From Hyperoodon ampullatus (lineage: Eukaryota > Chordata > Mammalia > Artiodactyla > Ziphiidae): a stretch of 64,000 nucleotides of DNA. The position numbers and the translations under genes are program-made. The notes beneath the pieces are model-generated. The model ran no database searches and was not told the DNA's origin. It worked only from the letters and a program-made list of their open reading frames with translations. The stretch's first letter is position 1; each line of letters opens with the position of its first letter. Of this stretch, positions 44,087 to 55,767 are shown in pieces. Location of the stretch: positions 163,001,353-163,065,352 of the forward strand of contig OX457058.1 in assembly GCA_949752795.1 (NCBI GenBank). The letters run 5' to 3'.

Positions 44087-44442
44087 TGTTTTTTTATTAA
44101 TTAATTTTATTTTATTTATCTTTGGCTGTGTTGGGTCTTCATTGCTGTGTTCGGGCTTTCTTTAGTTGCTGCAAACGGGGGCTACTTTTCGTTGTGGTGC
44201 ACAGGCTTCTCATTGTGGTGTTTTCTCTTGTGCAGCATGGGTGCTAGGTACACGGGCCTCAGTAGTTGTGGCTTGCGGGCTCAGTAGTTGTGGCTCGCAG
44301 GCTCTAGAGCACAGGCTCAGTAAGTTGTGATGCACAGACTTAGTTGCTCTGCAGCATGTGGGACCTTCCCAGACCAGGGCTTGAACCCGTGTCCCCTACA
44401 TTGGCAGGTAGGTTCTTAACCACTGCACCACCAGGGAAGCCC
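44087..44442 (-). mobile_element. Long CHR-family SINE (CHR-1-like), antisense
   Basis: About 356 bp, longer than the other copies. The tail is ATTAATTAATTTTATTTTAT, followed by TTTGGCTGTGTTGGGTCTTC and a repeated body (CAGTAGTTGTGGCTTGCGGG, then CAGTAGTTGTGGCTCGCAGG), ending in the tRNA-related ACCAGGGAAGCCC. A 10-bp duplication with one mismatch, TAGATTAACT / TAGACTAACT, lies at 44077-44086 and 44443-44452. Confidence 0.9.
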
Positions 44443-44744
44443 TAGACTAACTCTTTATATCTGAGGTAAAATAATTTTTTTTTAAAGCAAGTGAGGGATA
44501 ATGTTGTACAGAGCAAGCATCACGTGCTTCCTTCTATATTATGTAATCAAGTCACATGTGGGAAATGATGGTTCATCCACCTCGGTGTGGATTAAAATGA
44601 CATGACTGCATATTCCAGGAATCAGCTGTCTCTGTGGTAGTTCAATTCTAATTCTGGTTCTGCATGAAAACATTTAAATCTCTATGTACACTCCATATTA
44701 ACTAGTATAACTAAAAGAAATATGGTTTCTCTAATGAAGTCAGA

Positions 44745-44860
44745 ATACCAATATTCAGTCTTGCATTGCTGTGTGACTTTTGTACAATCACTTGAACACC
44801 TAGTTCTTAATGTCCTCTTGTTCAGAACAGGAGGAAAATGATCAAATACTTCCTCCAATT
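44745..44860 (+). mobile_element. MIR SINE, sense, partial
   Basis: TTGCATTGCTGTGTGACTTT, TGTACAATCACTTGAACACC and CAGGAGGAAAATGATCAAAT. Confidence 0.65.
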
Positions 44861-44889
44861 CCTTTTTCTAGCTGTATCATTTTCTGGGG

Positions 44890-45125
44890 AAGCACTAGAA
44901 CAGAGTAATTGCAATAGTTTTAAGTTAGGCAATTTCTAATCCCAGTTCTGCCACATGTGTATTGTGTAACTATGGGAAAATTACTCAATTTCACACAGCT
45001 TGTTTCCTCATCTGTAAAATGGAACAAAAAGCATTCTGGCTAGGATAGTCATTAGGATTAAATAACAATAAAGGCAAGGCACTTAGTAGTAGATCCATCA
45101 TATAATATGCCTACAAGAAATGTTT
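44890..45125 (+). mobile_element. MIR SINE, sense, nearly complete
   Basis: AATCCCAGTTCTGCCACATG, GTGTAACTATGGGAAAATTA, TTGTTTCCTCATCTGTAAAA and TAGGATTAAATAACAATAAA in MIR order. A second MIR within 30 bp of the preceding one. Confidence 0.85.
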
Positions 45126-46369
45126 TTGCTCATAAAAATTTCAATCTAATTTTTCTCTGTGAATAGTTTTCCCAGATCATCAAAAACTCATATTAGACTT
45201 TTAACTTATATCTGATTTGAACATGCCTTGGAAAACTCAATAAACGCTTGGTATTAGCAGTTCATTAGATATAATTTTTCTCCTGCTTAATATAAGTGGA
45301 ACCTTTGTTCTGATTCTCCTGACATATGCTAAACTCCCAAAGAGAAGCTTGTTAAACATCCAGCCAATTGGAGCATTTCTTAGTTCCAACTGCAATGTTA
45401 AAATGTACCAACCAAGCAAGCATTTGCTTAACATGAAGCTCAAAGCATTTGTTTGTAGTCACTGTCACTGGAGTCCTGTAACAATCTTTTGCCAAAACTA
45501 ACTCATTCTGTCCCAAACTCCTGTCCCAATCTTCCCATGCTTCCTCCTTTCTTAATTTTTTTTCTTTTACATTTTTCTTAATTTAGTTTTAAAATACAAG
45601 AACTGTTTTATCAATAGTGTGCTTTATGTAGTTTTTTTCCCCCCTGGTGTTGGGAGAGTGCTGACTGGAAACTGACAGCTAGGCACTGGAAGCCAAAATT
45701 TTTTTGGTTATATTTTGGGTTCTGTTATTAAGTAGCTAGGTAGACCTTCATCTATCACTCATCCTCCATGGGTTTAACAATCTGTGTCCCTGTCTTTGAA
45801 AAGCAGACCCATTGTAATTGTGCCCTGAAAAAGTCTTTTTCTCAACTGACACTTTCGTGCAAAATATAAGGGTCATATTTATATCCACTTCTTGCTGCCC
45901 TTGCAACACTGTAAGTCACAATTGATGAAGGAGCAACACTCTGTGATCTGATATAATTTACAATTAAACCACTATCCATTTTTGACATTTAAGCTCTTCT
46001 TGCCAATTTGCAAGTCTGCTTACAGACTGTCCAACTGTGGCGTCAAGCAATTATTTTGTGGGCCATTGTGAATTCCCTAATCTGGCTGTTCTCTATGTGA
46101 TTTGATTAAGAAGGTGGCTTGGGGCCATATACGTACCCTTCTTAACAATGAACAATTAGGTAGAGAGCTTTTGAGCATAAGTGGTGTGACTTTAAGGACC
46201 TAGGACAGCCCTTCTGTCTTTTTCTTTCTTCCCTAAGATAACTCTCTGAATGTTGGTACTCCAAATCAATTTAACAGGTAGGAAAAAGTATTTTGTTGCA
46301 TAGTTAGACATTAGTATTTAAAAGTAAATGCCTGTGAGTTAACTAAGACCATTGAACTAAGTTAGTTCT
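45126..46369. other. No gene or recognisable repeat
   Basis: A 68-codon minus-strand frame (45237-45443) shows nothing recognisable. Confidence 0.45.
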
Positions 46370-46827
46370 TGTACTGGGTTGAATAGTGTCACCTCCCCCA
46401 ACTCCAGGCAAATCATATCCTTCCTGGAGCCTCGGAATGTGACTTTACTTGGAAATAGGGTCATTGCAGATGTAATTAGTTAAGTAAAATGAAATCATAG
46501 TGCAATAGGGTGGACCCTTAATCCAATATAACTGGTGTCATTTTAAGAAGAGAAGAGACACAGAGGCATACAGGGAGAACGTCATGTGACAACAGAGTCA
46601 GAGATTGGAGTGATATATCTACAAGTCAAGGAATACTGAGCATTATGGCAATACCAGAAGCTAAGATAAAAGCATGGAACAGATTTTCCCCTAAAGCTTT
46701 GAGTGAAAGCCTGCTGACGCCTTGATTTAGGACTACTCGCCTCCAGAACCGTGTAACAATAAATTTTTGCTGTTTTAAGGCATCCATTTTGTGTTAATTT
46801 GTTACAGCAGCCCTGGGATACTCATAT
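46370..46827 (+). mobile_element. MaLR (MLT1-type) LTR, sense, near full length
   Basis: Starts TGTACTGGGTTGAATAGTGT and follows MLT1 order: GAATGTGACTTTACTTGGAA, ATAGGGTCATTGCAGATGTA, GACACAGAGGCATACAGGGA, GCCTCCAGAACCGTGTAAC, the AATAAA signal at 46758-46763, and the end GTTACAGCAGCCCTGGGATA. A possible 5-6-bp duplication (AGTTCT / AGATCT) flanks it. Solo LTR, no internal region. Confidence 0.88.
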
Positions 46828-48061
46828 AGATCTATTGTAAATTGAGATTTTGATGACATAAGGACACTGAAGCTTAGCGTGAAGGAGAAAAGAATGGATA
46901 TAGTCTAAAACAGCCCTTTATCTTATTACTTAGTAGCTTACCAAAGCCTTCTAGAACTGGAGAGATTCTAATGTAAGTTCTACAAATGAGATTTTGCTTT
47001 TCTCTCTCTTTCATTTCTATCTTCTCTGCTTCTTCCCTACTCTCATGTGAGCTCCATAGCTTTCATTCATTTCCTGTTAGAGTCACCATGTGTCATGTTT
47101 TAAAAACTACTTTATTTCTGTCTCTGTAATTGTTTGAGCTAGCAAATGTAAGTGTCCCCATGGTCTCACTGATTAATAAAACTCTTCAAACAAAATAATT
47201 GTTCTTTGTTAGGTTATTGACCATAACATAAATGTGAAGAACATAATAATTAAAAGTATTGTGCCCATGACATTTTGAAGAAACAATTTTCAGCAACATT
47301 TTTCATGTAGACAGTTTCAGGTAACCTGAAAAAAAAAAAATTAGAGTTTATCTGATTAGTCTTTTAAGTGTTGTAATTTGTACCACAGATAAGCTCACCT
47401 CTGTTCTGAGTCTTTTCCCATTCCTAATCTCTGCCAACCATCTGTGATCCTCAGCCAGACAGTAGCATGGGATTGGATTCAGGACTGGGTGAGGGATGAT
47501 GCCTTTGTTGGGTGTTGGTGGCCTGTCATATATACACTCAGACCAGAGTGAGCATCAGAGATGAGATGAGGTTAGAGGTCTAGTGTTTCAATTTTGCACA
47601 ATTTTATGTACATTTCTCATAAAACATATAGACTGCATTTTGTTAGTTAACACAATCTGTCCTCTAATGGAAAAAATTGGCATACTTCATGAGATGTATC
47701 AATAAAACTTGCTTTAATCTTCCCATCTTACTCTAGGTTTACCATTTAGTTCTTTTTTGTTTTTCTTTTTCCTTGCTGTTTATTTTGCTCATGCTTTCAA
47801 GTCACTGTTCATCTTGTGTTCTTTTATTCATTAACTTCCTTTTCTGATAGTTCAACACATATTTCTTTACCATTGTATGAAAACAACATGACATCTCTCC
47901 TCTTCAATGAAAATGCTCTACTTTTCCTCTACTGTTCTTTCCTAACTCATTAAAAGAAAACCTTTAAAATACTTTTACACTCCTCAGCCCTTCTGTGTTG
48001 AAGTGATTTTGAACCATATGAAATACTTGATATCTGAGTATTTTTTAAAAAATGGAAATGG
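46828..48061. other. No gene or clear repeat
   Basis: Unassigned AT-rich sequence with an A-run near 47329-47340. Confidence 0.5.
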
Positions 48062-48069
48062 AAAAAAAA

Positions 48070-48188
48070 GGGGGAATTCCCTGGCAGTCTAGCGGTTAGG
48101 ACTCTGCACTTTCACTGCTGAGGGCTTAGGTTCGATCCCTGGTAGGTCAAATAAGATCCCACAAATCATGTGGTAAGGCCAAAAAAAA
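48070..48188 (+). mobile_element. Older CHR-family SINE (CHR-1-like), sense
   Basis: Starts GGGGGAATTCCCTGGCAGTC, has the A-box-like CTGGCAGTCTAGCGG and a B-box GGTTCGATCC at 48129-48138, and ends GGTAAGGCC plus A-run. A possible duplication AAAAAAAAGGG lies on both sides. About 120 bp, only the tRNA-related half plus a short tail. Confidence 0.9.
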
Positions 48189-48191
48189 GGG

Positions 48192-49719
48192 TGGGGGAAG
48201 AGGAAGTTGCATATGGTTCCACGTGTATTTATGTTTTGGTCACCTATGAGGTTTCCCTTTTTAGTGCCTCTGCTCTTCATCCTTCCCTGTAGTGATATCT
48301 TTGCTTCTACTCATATTTTGTGTAATTACAGTCTATTTGTAAATATTTTCTTCAGGTTCGATATGTGGGTGATACATTGCATGAATCTTTAAACGTGTTG
48401 TATTTTTTTTCACTCTGACAGGTGAACCATTCCTTGGCTTGGTAAGAGATTCTTGGGTAATAATTATTTTTGTTCAGACTTACTCTAGGTTGTGTTTTGT
48501 TTTGAATTATTGAAATTTAAAAATTTTACAAGGATCTGCATAGAGATTTTTTTGTTTTTTGTTTTCTCTTTGACCCTGCTGAAACCTGAAAAATCTTCTA
48601 AAACTTGTATTTCTTTTTTAGTTCAGATTTTTTTCACACTTCTTTATTATAACCTCATTTCAGTCTATCCTTTTTTTTTTTTCTGTTTCTGATTTTGTTC
48701 AAATTCATTTTAGCTCCCCTGCATCTGTCTTCTTAGACATTTACCTTTTATGTCATGTTTTCTATCTCTTTTTGAATTTTGGTTTGTTTTTCCTTACATT
48801 TGATATTCCAGCTCACTGATGTATATCCAAAGTGAACACCTGCCATTCAATTTGTCTTTAACTCTATAGTTTAAAAATAATGTGGTTTTAGCTTCAGAAA
48901 GACTTTTTGAACTGTAATGGAACCACTTCAAATTATTTTGATTTTGTTATTTTTGTTGCTGTTGTCCTCATTCTCATTCAACAGTTTATTTTTCTACCAG
49001 GAGCAGGTTCTTCTTATGTTTTGCTGAATTGTCATTTCTCTGGCTGCTGGATCTTCTTAATCACATTTAAGTGTTCTTTTGCTCTCTCCTCAAGGTTCAA
49101 CCATACTTGCTATATCTTCAGAGAAGGAATATGATCCTAGGCCAGCATCAGATAGTCTCAAGCTCCCAAGTCTCTCCTGAAGCATCAGGAAAGGTTTATC
49201 TTTTTCTCAACTCCAAGCAATCATGCTCTCAACATCATTCCACCTGACAAGTTTCCCCACAGCTTCCGAGGGCAACAAGATTAGTGGTTTCTCCATCCAT
49301 CAGGTAGTCATTGCTTTCTAAAGGAGTTAATGAATCTCAAGAAGTCAAGCTCTTTCTAGGGTTCATCCTCTTATTTTTGTTTCAAGATTCTCTAGTAAAA
49401 GTCCTCAAACTCTCTTCCTGTGCAGAGGTGAATGGTCTTGCATTAACTCCAGTCTGAACACTAACAAGTCCCATGTTCTTGTTTGCAACCTCTAGGCCTT
49501 GTCTGCCCACCATTGCCAGCACCTACTTGGCAGGGAGGGGAACTGAAGGTTGGACAGGAATTGGGAAGCGAGACTGTAGGGAAAAGGTCAAGTTTCCCTC
49601 TTTTCAGAGTCCATGCTTATTTTCTACACCGAATATTTCTGATACATAAACCCATTTAATTCACTGCTGTCCAGTATACTTTCTCAGTTAACAGACTGGT
49701 TATTAGTGCATAGATTTAT
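48192..49719. other. No gene or recognisable repeat
   Basis: Pyrimidine- and T-rich. Short hydrophobic frames (48492-48692 and 48907-49134) follow from T-richness. Confidence 0.45.
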
Positions 49720-49840
49720 TTCCTTATGTTAACAAGTTTGTCTCTCTGTGAATAGGGACAATCTCATTCTCTTTCTGTATTTATCATAGTCAAGTGACAA
49801 CTGCCAGTGTAATTCAGATGTTTAATAAGTACTGTTTGAT
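49720..49840 (+). mobile_element. L2 LINE 3' end fragment, sense
   Basis: GTGAATAGGGACAATCTCAT, TTTATCATAGTCAAGTGACA and CAGATGTTTAATAAGTACTG. Confidence 0.6.
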
Positions 49841-49849
49841 TTGATACAA

Positions 49850-49980
49850 TCATAAAAAAATTCAGAAAAGATGTATATCCAAAGTTTAATAGTGTTTTTA
49901 AGAAGGATTGTTACTTTTATATTGTTTGAACATTTTACAATGAATGTATTTTACTTTAACTTAAAAAGGCAAAAAAATAA
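49850..49980 (+). mobile_element. Old L1 3' end fragment, sense
   Basis: TTGTTTGAACATTTTACAAT, GAATGTATTTTACTTTAACT and AAAAATAAAAGTTAAG fit an old L1 3' terminus. Confidence 0.45.
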
Positions 49981-50070
49981 AAGTTAAGATTGAAGTCTTT
50001 TAAGATCACTTCACTGGATTCTTATATATTTAACTGTCCAGACCTTGAGTTACACTGAAAATGTATAGAG

Positions 50071-50147
50071 TGAAAGAAGGAAAGAGGAAGGAAGGAAGGA
50101 AAAAAGGTAGGAAAAAAGGAAGCGAGGGAGGGAAGGTGGGAAGGGGG
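50071..50147. repeat. Purine-rich (GGAA)n microsatellite
   Basis: Imperfect GGAA/GGGA units. The Lys/Gly-rich frame across it is an artefact. Confidence 0.9.
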
Positions 50148-51361
50148 AAAAATAATATGCCACAAGATAAATTAATTGTCCTTGATTTGATTTATGATAT
50201 AACCATGGATGAGAAATTCAGTTTTGTAATATTTGAAGGACCTAATTACATAAGCATATTTAAATTAGATGTCTTATAATTTGAATTATTTGGACAGTTC
50301 AAGAAAATCATAATTCCTCTTGTCCTCATGGCAATATTAGTCAAAAAAGCATCTCTAATACATACATAATATGAGTCAATGTTCTCCTTGAAGCAAATCT
50401 AGTAGACATTTCACATAATTAGTTACCATATCTAATTGTCTGCCTCTTAATTGTATAATACTTTTATTATTCAGTAGCTTCATATGTTGCAAATGATGTA
50501 AACTAGTCCTAGTTACATGACATGGGTTAGAAGAAACAAAGCCCTGTTTGAAAACAAATCCAAAATAGAGAATTTGAGCAGGATTGGAACACTTAGCAAT
50601 ACTTTGTAGTTTGAGCTGTAATTTCTCTGTTTTGCTGATGGCTAAAAAATAAGGCTTTGCATGGAAGGAGGTGCAGTCTTTCACTTAACGGATCTGTTGA
50701 AGTATGTAGGCACTCTGTAGTGAGAACTTTGGGTAATGGTAGCTATTTGTCTCTTTATATTAAAATAGTGGAGACAAGTGACAGTATTTTCTTTTCCTCT
50801 GTTGACTCTGAATGTTCGGCTGTCCCTTCTAACTAAGGTTTTGAGGTTTGGTTTTAAACAGTGTCTAGAAGGCATTATCACTATCCATGCTAGATCTTAT
50901 CCAAGACCCCATCAGAAAGAACTCATGTCAGGCTAGGAGTACTATAACATGTTTATTTTTCCAGCTTGTAAAAGAGAAAATCCCACAGTGATTATGCCTT
51001 CTAATGTCTCCACAACATTCAGTCTGATCTCTCAGAATGAAGAAGGTGTGAGAACAGTGAAAATGTAAAGCTTTGTCTTATTTCAGTTATCCCCAGTGAC
51101 ACATATTTGGCTGGAGATAAAGTTTCACAAAAGTTTTTATAGTCTGTCATTATTTCATCTTTCCACAGTAATTTTTACTAAAATTTAAAACACTAAGATT
51201 TCTCTTATTAAAGTGACCTTTATATTTTAGTTTAGAAATTAGCAGTGTAATCCTGAGAGGGCTGGTTCTTGTATAGTTAAACTATTACTTAATTGCAAAT
51301 TTGTTAGCATTTCAACAGTATGGATGTTAGTGAACTTCACATGATATGCACATTAATATTT

Positions 51362-51392
51362 GTGATGTGTGTGTGTGTGCGTGTGTATGTGT
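51362..51392. repeat. Imperfect (GT)n microsatellite
   Basis: GTGTGTGTGTGTGCGTGTGT and neighbours. Confidence 0.9.
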
Positions 51393-51461
51393 TTCAACCC
51401 TATGTATCTTTGGTGGGTGGGAGGAAGGGAATTGATGTCTAGTAGTTGAAACTTGAAGAGA

Positions 51462-52009
51462 TGGTTAATTTATGGTGATTGTTGGAAGAGGTCATTGAGA
51501 GAATGTGATCGTTGGTTGACTACAATCCGGACCCCAGTAATGGAAGCCTCCTCACTCACTCCCTTGTCCTCGGAGTGTAAGTTCTTTTCATCTTTCTCAC
51601 AGTGGAAGACATTTTCAAGAACACAGCTTTGAAAGAGTAAGGTATTGTTGAGACCATCAGGACTGTGCAGTTGGCAAGCTGGGGACAAAAGAGATTAGAT
51701 GATATAGTTTCAGTCTGGGTCTGTTGGCTTGAGAACCAGAAGGGCTGATGGTGTGAGTTCAGTATAAGTCTGAGTCTGAAGGCAGGAGAGGAAGATATCC
51801 CAGTTTGAAGACAGAGAGAAAGAACTGTTCTTTACTCAGACTTTTGTTCTATTTAAGCCTTCAAATGATTAAATGAGATCAACCCACACTGAAGAGGGCG
51901 ATCTGCTTTACTCTGTAGATTTAAATGTCGATCTCATTTAGAAATACCCTAACAGATACTCTCAGAGAAATAATGTTTAACCTAATATCTGAGCACACAA
52001 AATTAACCA
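51462..52009. repeat. Unclassified old repeat bounded by 10-bp inverted termini
   Basis: Left edge TGGTTAATTT (51462-51471) and right edge AAATTAACCA (52000-52009) are exact inverted repeats. The inside has repeat-style wording in antisense (GAAGGGCTGATGGTGTGAGT, CACACTGAAGAGGGCGATCT, TGTTCTATTTAAGCCTTCAA) that I have seen in ancient mammalian repeats but cannot name safely. Confidence 0.5.
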
Positions 52010-52027
52010 TCACATTTTTGATCAATA

Positions 52028-52522
52028 CAGACATTATTCATTTTGTTGTGTTTTGCTTTATTGTATTTCATATATATTGTGTTTTTTAGAAATTCAAGGT
52101 CCGTGGCAACTCCGAGTCCAGCAAATATATTGGCACTGTTTTTCCAACGGCATTTGCTCACTTCTTGTCTGTGTCACATTTTGAAATTTCTTACAATATT
52201 TCAAAGTTTTTCATAATTATTATATTTACTAGGATGATCTGTGATCAGTGATCTTTGATGTTAACTGTTACAAAAAGATAATGAGTCCCTGAAGGCTCAG
52301 GTGATGGTTAGCATATTTTAGCAGTAAAGTATTTTTAAATTAAGGTATGTGCATTGTTTTTAGACAAAGTGCTATTGCACACTTAATAGAATACAGTATA
52401 GTGTAAACGTAACTCATATACACCGAGAAACCAAAAAATTCATGTGACTCATTTTATTGTGATATTCACTTTATTCCAGTGGTCTAGAACCAATCCTGCA
52501 ATATACCTCCATGGTATGCTTG
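52028..52522. mobile_element. Tigger1-type DNA transposon, internally deleted
   Basis: Both termini are present: CAGACATTATTCATTTTGTT on the left and (complement) ATACCTCCATGGTATGCTTG on the right, flanked by TA at 52026-52027 and 52523-52524. Left-arm landmarks include GATCTGTGATCAGTGATCTT. Right-arm landmarks include AGGCTCAGGTGATGGTTAGC and GCTATTGCACACTTAATAGA. The transposase gene (mariner/Tc1 superfamily) is entirely deleted near 52270-52280. Confidence 0.88.
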
Positions 52523-52524
52523 TA

Positions 52525-53509
52525 TTTATTAAGCACTAGGGAGAGAACATATCTGGAGGCATGTGAAATTTGGGGTGTTTGTTCAAAATTAAGATGGAAA
52601 TATTTTGCAGGCTTCCCAAAATAAGTTTCAAACCTTGGAAGACAATTTCTGCTGGAGCTTAAAATGTGTGAGTCATTTTCCTAGAAGTAATGGCTGGTGT
52701 TCCAGGCATTTGGGTTTGTTAAAGGAGAGAGTAAAGAAAGAGATGAGGTAACCTAGAGAGGGTCTATGTATATTAACTTTATTGAGGCATATTCAAATGA
52801 CACATTTTACCAAACTGTACTTTAAATAGGAGCATCTTAGTATATGTCAATCATACCTTTAAAAAACTGTTAAAAGTAGTAAACCAAATTATGTATATCC
52901 ATGGAAGTCATCATGATATCGTCAGGTGCATTGATTGGATCAGTTAACCAAGTAACTTTAGTATATTTTCATCATCTTTCTATTGAGTTAACTCATCAAT
53001 GCTAAGTGAATTGTTTTTCACATAGCCATAATCATAACAATGTTCTTTGACAACGTGTCCTGTGGTTAGCTCTTAAATCATAGCATGACACTAAAGAGTC
53101 TTTCTGATAATAAGTACAAGTTCTGGGCTTCATTGTAATAAATATGTAATAAAATGTGATATGATGGAATAAATAATATTCCATTATATTATTAGATGTA
53201 AAAATGGAAATGTAAGACATGCAGAATGAAGTTAGGGAGATCATGCTAAAAATTCAATAATTTCCTTGTCCCTGAAATCAAATAAAGGATTTATTTCTTA
53301 ATGTCCAGGACACACTGTTTTATTTTGTTTTGTTTTTCCTCCCCTTAAACAGGATATCAAGATATGTTTAAACATTTACTCTTTTAAATGCTAAAAAACC
53401 CTCTTTGAAACTACAAAATGTATTGAAGTTTTAAAGAGAAAACTTTATTACATCATGTCTGATTCATCAGAAAGAAGAAAAAAGTCATTCTATTCTACCG
53501 TACTTCACA
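52525..53509. other. No gene; possible old L1 3' end
   Basis: About 52765-52870 (TTAACTTTATTGAGGCATAT) resembles an antisense old L1 3' UTR. Otherwise unassigned. Confidence 0.4.
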
Positions 53510-53690
53510 GTTTATAGGTATGTTCACATACACAACTTAATTTGTCTCCCTAAGTTCTTGCGAAGTGCGTAAGACAGATATTGACAGACTCACTTTTTAA
53601 TCAAGAAACTAAGATTTGGAGAATTTAATGATTTCTCCATGGTCAAAGAGGTAGTAAATGGGACTGAAACTGAGAACCTTGACTTATCTC
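53510..53690 (-). mobile_element. MIR SINE, antisense
   Basis: CAAGAAACTAAGATTTGGAG, TTAATGATTTCTCCATGGTC and AAAGAGGTAGTAAATGGGAC. Confidence 0.65.
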
Positions 53691-55352
53691 CTTGATGCAA
53701 AGAAACAGTGCTAAAAGTACAGTCCTGTGTTTCTGTCCTAATGAGAAAATCTTAGAAGTTCAATTCCAAGCCAGTTCTTAAAAAGTGGGAAGATTTAGTG
53801 AAGAATGACAGTGGCTTATCTTCATTGACCTGCTTTGTTCATCCATAAAAATCACTGAAGGCAGGAAAGATAAAGGCTCAAAATGCAAAATAGAAAGTGG
53901 ACCGCATGGTCCACCACACATGCAAACCCTGAGCACTGAGAAAAGTGGGTGGCAAACAGCCAGTAAGAACTGCCAACTCAACATCTCCTGCAATGGAATG
54001 AGATTCAGAAGGCTGTTGCAACCTTTATGCGTATTACACCAGGGAGCATTCTAATATCCCGTCTCTCTTTGAATGCAAATATCTGCTGAGATCATAAAAT
54101 CACCTGGAAGAAGGTTAAAACAGTTTTTCTGGGGAAGAAAATATTTTTATCATATGTCTCAAGATTCAGAAGTGCTAGGACAAATAAAATATAAAAGCAA
54201 GTGGAAAAGCTGAAATGTTTAACATTTTAATACACAGATAAGAAAGGACAAGAATGATATTGCTAAAATCTTGGCAAATATTTATGGGGTTTCTGTCGCA
54301 TTGGTCTCCTGATGTGTAACCAGTAAGACCTCTTTAGTAGCAATCAATTATATAATTGCAAGATGGACAACCTTTTAAATATATTTTTTGGAAAATGTTT
54401 TCACACAGGATTAACTGAATTAAAACAGCTTTACTAAAATACTTTTTTAAAACCTAGTTTCTCCTCCCCATTATTATTGCAATTATTGTTTTCAATAACT
54501 AACAGCATATATTGTGTCTATATTCAGTATAGTGTTTTCTCTTTTGGAAACAGAAAATAGCCTAAAGAAAAGTAGGGAAGAGTGAGAAAAAAAATATATA
54601 TATATAGTTATAAATACAAGTAGCATTAATTTAAATACATTTTTCAGGTTTTAGTTTCTTGGCCAACTAAAACCATTTTGATAATAGAAATAAATAAATG
54701 TTTTGTAAGTTGATGATTGTATGCTCATTAAAGTACTAAAAAAATTCCATTAAAATAATCTAACACTGCTTCCTTCATCTCAGTTCACTCTAATGGTCTT
54801 GGAAGAAAGTTCTGGAAGCCTTAAGGAGTTATTAAGATAAACAAATTGAATGCAAATTAATGTATTCAGTCTCAAGCGTAATAGAACAGACATGTTGATG
54901 TTGTTTAGTTTGTAAGCGAGTTCACTAACCAGCACACCTATCTGTACTGGAAAAAAAATTGCTACTGAAAGTGCTTAAAAAATGTTCTCAATTAATTACT
55001 TAATATAATAGTCATAAAAGACACACGTTTTTTGATTATTGAGCGTTTTTTAACTGTGGTTTCCTATGAAATAACTAGCCCTGATATTCTAAATCTAATT
55101 TCCCTCAAAAGCTTCACCAGTGTTAAGGTGAGTAGATGTATTCCAAGCTGAAAGGGGATGTGGAGCAAGATAATTCCTGCCAGAGGGGATAAATAACTTA
55201 TGCAAACAAACCAACATTTAAAGAAAATATGGTTTATTTGAGGAATAATGATTAATTAGGTATGATTTTAGAGTAGCATTCTTTAATATCAGGTTGGTAC
55301 AGACTATGAGCTCTCTAAGCCACACACGTATAAAAACAAAAGGAAATTTTGA
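53691..55352. other. No gene or recognisable repeat
   Basis: AT-rich. Short TA run at about 54592-54605. Confidence 0.5.
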
Positions 55353-55531
55353 GTGTCTTAGCCAGCTTGGTTTGCTATAGCAAATTACCACAGAATGGGT
55401 GTCTTAACTAACAGAAATTGATTTCTCACAGTTCTGAAAGGTGGAAAATCTCAGATCTGGGTACCAGTATGGTGGGTTCTGGTATGCTCCCTATTCTGCT
55501 TTGCAGATGGCCATCTTGCTGTGTTCTAGAG
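55353..55531 (-). mobile_element. MLT1-type LTR fragment, antisense
   Basis: TGTCTTAGCCAGCTTGGTTT, GCAAATTACCACAGAATGGG, ATTTCTCACAGTTCTGAAAG and AGATGGCCATCTTGCTGTGT follow antisense MaLR order, then stop where a hAT element begins. Confidence 0.7.
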
Positions 55532-55767
55532 CAGGGATAAGTAAACTAATTAATGCTCTTGGAGCAAACTTGGACTGATGCCTGTTTTTGCAAATAAAGT
55601 TTTATTGGAACATAGTCATGGCTATGTATGTGTGTATGTATGTATTGTCCATGGCTACATTTGTGCTACAACAACAGAGTTGACTTGTAGAGATGGAGAT
55701 TATCTGGCTTATAAAGCCTAAAATATTTACTAATTGGTCCTTTATGGAAAAAGCTTGATGGTGCCTG
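55532..55767 (-). mobile_element. hAT-Charlie-type nonautonomous element, antisense
   Basis: Second copy of the family at 25690-25907: AATAAAGTTTTATTGGAACA, TATTGTCCATGGCTACATTT, GTGCTACAACAACAGAGTTG and the terminus GGAAAAAGCTTGATGGTGCC. It abuts the truncated LTR. Confidence 0.75.

Larger units (their letters stand above)
49981..51461. other. No gene; two simple repeats
   Basis: Holds a (GGAA)n tract (50071-50147) and a GT tract (51362-51392). Adjoining minus-strand frames (102 and 66 codons, 50376-50881) have no recognised domain. Confidence 0.45.

Noticed and set aside
48129..48138. Pol III B-box suggesting a tRNA gene
   Set aside because: It belongs to a CHR-family SINE; no cloverleaf can be closed and an A-tail follows.
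50376..50881. Two adjoining minus-strand frames (102 and 66 codons) overlapping by 4 bases
   Set aside because: The downstream frame starts at GTG, not ATG; translational coupling is not expected in a mammal and no domain is visible.
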